A stretch of 7,092 nt of DNA. Origin: an uncultured Micrococcaceae bacterium (GTDB lineage: Bacteria > Actinomycetota > Actinomycetes > Actinomycetales > Micrococcaceae). The DNA is taken from the NCBI GenBank assembly GCA_937896705.1, contig CALBOC010000179.1:1-7092 (forward strand). Direction: 5' to 3'. Shown in pieces: positions 6,149 through 7,092 of the stretch. The translations under genes and the position numbers were made by a program. Numbering within the stretch: the stretch's first letter is position 1; each line of letters starts with the position of its first letter. Under the pieces are notes generated by a model. The model saw nothing but the letters and a program-made list of their open reading frames with translations. It made no database searches and was not told the DNA's origin.

Positions 6149-7011
6149 TCCCGGACAAGTTCGGTGGTGACCACCTCGGCGGTCGGAAGTCGTTGTGACA
6201 TGACCTCAATAGCCTGCGGGTTTTGATCCACGAGCACGTAGCGTCGCTCCAGCTGCTCAGCTGCGGCGCCAAGCGTGCCCGACCCGGCAAAGAAATCCAA
6301 CACCCAGTCGCCCGGGCGTGACGAGGCGGCCACCATTCTGCGCACTAAACCAACCGGTTTCTGCGTTGGGTACCCGGTCTTTTCTTTACCGGTGGGCGAG
6401 ACGATGGTGTGCCACCAGACGTCGGTGGGCATTTTGCCGCGTTCGCGTTTTTCTGGCGTCACCAATCCCGGGGCCATATAAGGTTCGCGGTCGACTTCGG
6501 TCGAATCAAACCAGTACTTTTTTGGATCTTTGACGTAGACCAAAATGGTGTCGTGTTTTGCTGGCCACCGGCTGCGGGATTTCCCACCGTAGTCATAAGC
6601 CCAGATGATTTCGTTAAGGAAGTGGTCCCGTCCAAAGATCATGTCCAGCATGACCTTGGCGTAGTGCACTTCTCGGTAGTCCAAGTGCAAATATAAGGTG
6701 CCGTCTTCGGCCAGGATCCGCCAGGCTTGTTCCAGCCGGGGCTCGAGGAAATCCCAGTAATTGGTGAAGGCATCATCATAGGATGCTAAGGCACCGCGCA
6801 ATGTTTGGTAGGAATGCCCGCCAAACCCGACCCGGTCGCCCTGCCCCTCGGCTACTCGCACCGTGGTGGTAGAAGCTCTGGACTGGGTCCGACCGGTATT
6901 GAACGGGGGATCGATGTAAATCATCGTGACGGACTCATCTGGCACCGAGGCCAGAAACTCCATATTGTCGGCGTGGATGATTTTATTCGCACCAGCAAAA
7001 AATGCGCTCAT
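6145..7011 (-). CDS. Beta-class site-specific DNA methyltransferase (N6-A or N4-C), apparently orphan
   Basis: This 288-residue enzyme should transfer a methyl group from S-adenosylmethionine to an exocyclic amine of adenine or cytosine in DNA. Catalytic motif IV (DPPFNTG, 34-40) comes first, and the AdoMet-binding motif I (DFFAGSGT, 239-246) comes near the C-terminus, preceded by GYPTQKP (213-219) and followed by VDQN (261-264). This order defines the beta class (N6_N4_Mtase family). The middle (about 120-210) should hold the target-recognition region. DPPF is commonest in N6-adenine enzymes but does not settle the base. No restriction endonuclease or specificity gene is visible, though the flanks are unseen. 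No Shine-Dalgarno sequence precedes the ATG; the upstream gene stops 7 nt earlier on the same strand, suggesting an operon with translational coupling. The stop overlaps the PHP stop by 4 nt. Confidence 0.92.
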   Translation of the reverse strand: MSAFFAGANKIIHADNMEFLASVPDESVTMIYIDPPFNTGRTQSRASTTTVRVAEGQGDRVGFGGHSYQTLRGALASYDDAFTNYWDFLEPRLEQAWRILAEDGTLYLHLDYREVHYAKVMLDMIFGRDHFLNEIIWAYDYGGKSRSRWPAKHDTILVYVKDPKKYWFDSTEVDREPYMAPGLVTPEKRERGKMPTDVWWHTIVSPTGKEKTGYPTQKPVGLVRRMVAASSRPGDWVLDFFAGSGTLGAAAEQLERRYVLVDQNPQAIEVMSQRLPTAEVVTTELVRD

Positions 7012-7018
7012 GGGTCAG

Positions 7019-7092
7019 CTAGTTGTCACCGCGAGCGTCACGTTGCACGACTTCACCGTTACGACGCCGCGTACGGCTGCGTGAACGGCGTG
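7019..7092 (-). CDS. Arginine-rich C-terminal tail of an upstream gene, possibly DEAD/DEAH-box helicase (partial)
   Basis: On the minus strand the window begins inside an open frame of 23 residues ending in TAG at 7019-7021. It reads RSRSRTRRRNGEVVQ followed by a short polar end. Arg-rich basic tails of this kind are common at the C-terminus of actinobacterial DEAD-box RNA helicases, where they bind RNA, and I recall such a helicase next to this methyltransferase in Arthrobacter relatives. No helicase motif is inside the window, so the product name is inference; another RNA-binding protein is possible. The frame is convincing because it stops 7 nt before the methyltransferase start and its composition is protein-like. 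Confidence 0.6.
   Translation of the reverse strand, partial: RRSRSRTRRRNGEVVQRDARGDN

Noticed and set aside
6163..6175. GGTGGT-G-ACCACC palindrome near the PHP/methyltransferase junction as a terminator
   Set aside because: The workable stem is only about 4 bp, no U-tract follows on either strand, and the bases encode an ordinary Val-Val-Thr-Thr stretch of the methyltransferase.
6111..6179. CCACCTCGG direct repeat (6111-6119 and 6171-6179) as an attachment or insertion footprint
   Set aside because: Nine bases of GC-rich coding DNA recur easily by chance, and nothing mobile lies between the copies.
1..7092. A new defence or mobile system
   Set aside because: The only defence-like gene is a lone methyltransferase in a housekeeping context; there is no nuclease, integrase, transposase, toxin or repeat array in the window.

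Overview
The window is a gene-dense piece of an actinobacterial chromosome. It carries two partial genes at its ends and six complete genes, with no rRNA, tRNA, insertion sequence, CRISPR array or prophage gene. Its moderate GC content, the anti-sigma factor/TatB/Mrp neighbourhood and the protein signatures (TatB with the YDPRQYDPRR block, Mrp with a C-terminal GLSGRxL tail, an aminopeptidase P with N-terminal NRSHRPSSDAF) fit the Micrococcaceae. A lower-GC relative of Arthrobacter, such as Yaniella or Enteractinococcus, is my guess; genus is inference only.

Layout from left to right: (1) the 3' part of a membrane-anchored zinc-finger anti-sigma factor (+), whose sigma factor gene should lie just off the left edge; (2) tatB (+), a Tat protein-export component; (3) mrp (-), a P-loop iron-sulfur carrier-type ATPase; (4) a YflT-type general stress membrane protein (+), divergent from mrp; (5) an aminopeptidase P (-), convergent with the stress gene; (6) a PHP-domain phosphoesterase (+), divergent from the peptidase; (7) a beta-class DNA methyltransferase (-), convergent with the PHP gene; (8) the last 23 codons of an arginine-rich protein (-), probably a DEAD/DEAH-box RNA helicase, 7 nt upstream of the methyltransferase. 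From tatB to the methyltransferase the genes alternate strand.

Functionally this is core cell biology: envelope-stress sensing and export (anti-sigma factor, TatB, stress protein), Fe-S or cofactor metallation (Mrp), peptide turnover (aminopeptidase P), nucleotide/RNA end turnover (PHP protein) and DNA methylation. I found no convincing new defence or mobile system. The most notable features are architectural. All three tail-to-tail gene pairs overlap at their stop codons (8, 4 and 4 nt), leaving no room for terminators between them. All three plus-strand genes with a visible start have a -10-like hexamer 8 to 10 nt before the ATG and no Shine-Dalgarno sequence, which suggests leaderless or nearly leaderless mRNAs. 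Also worth checking are an apparently orphan methyltransferase, an Mrp protein lacking the usual CXXC motif, and two divergent intergenic regions that share a TACAGGG word.
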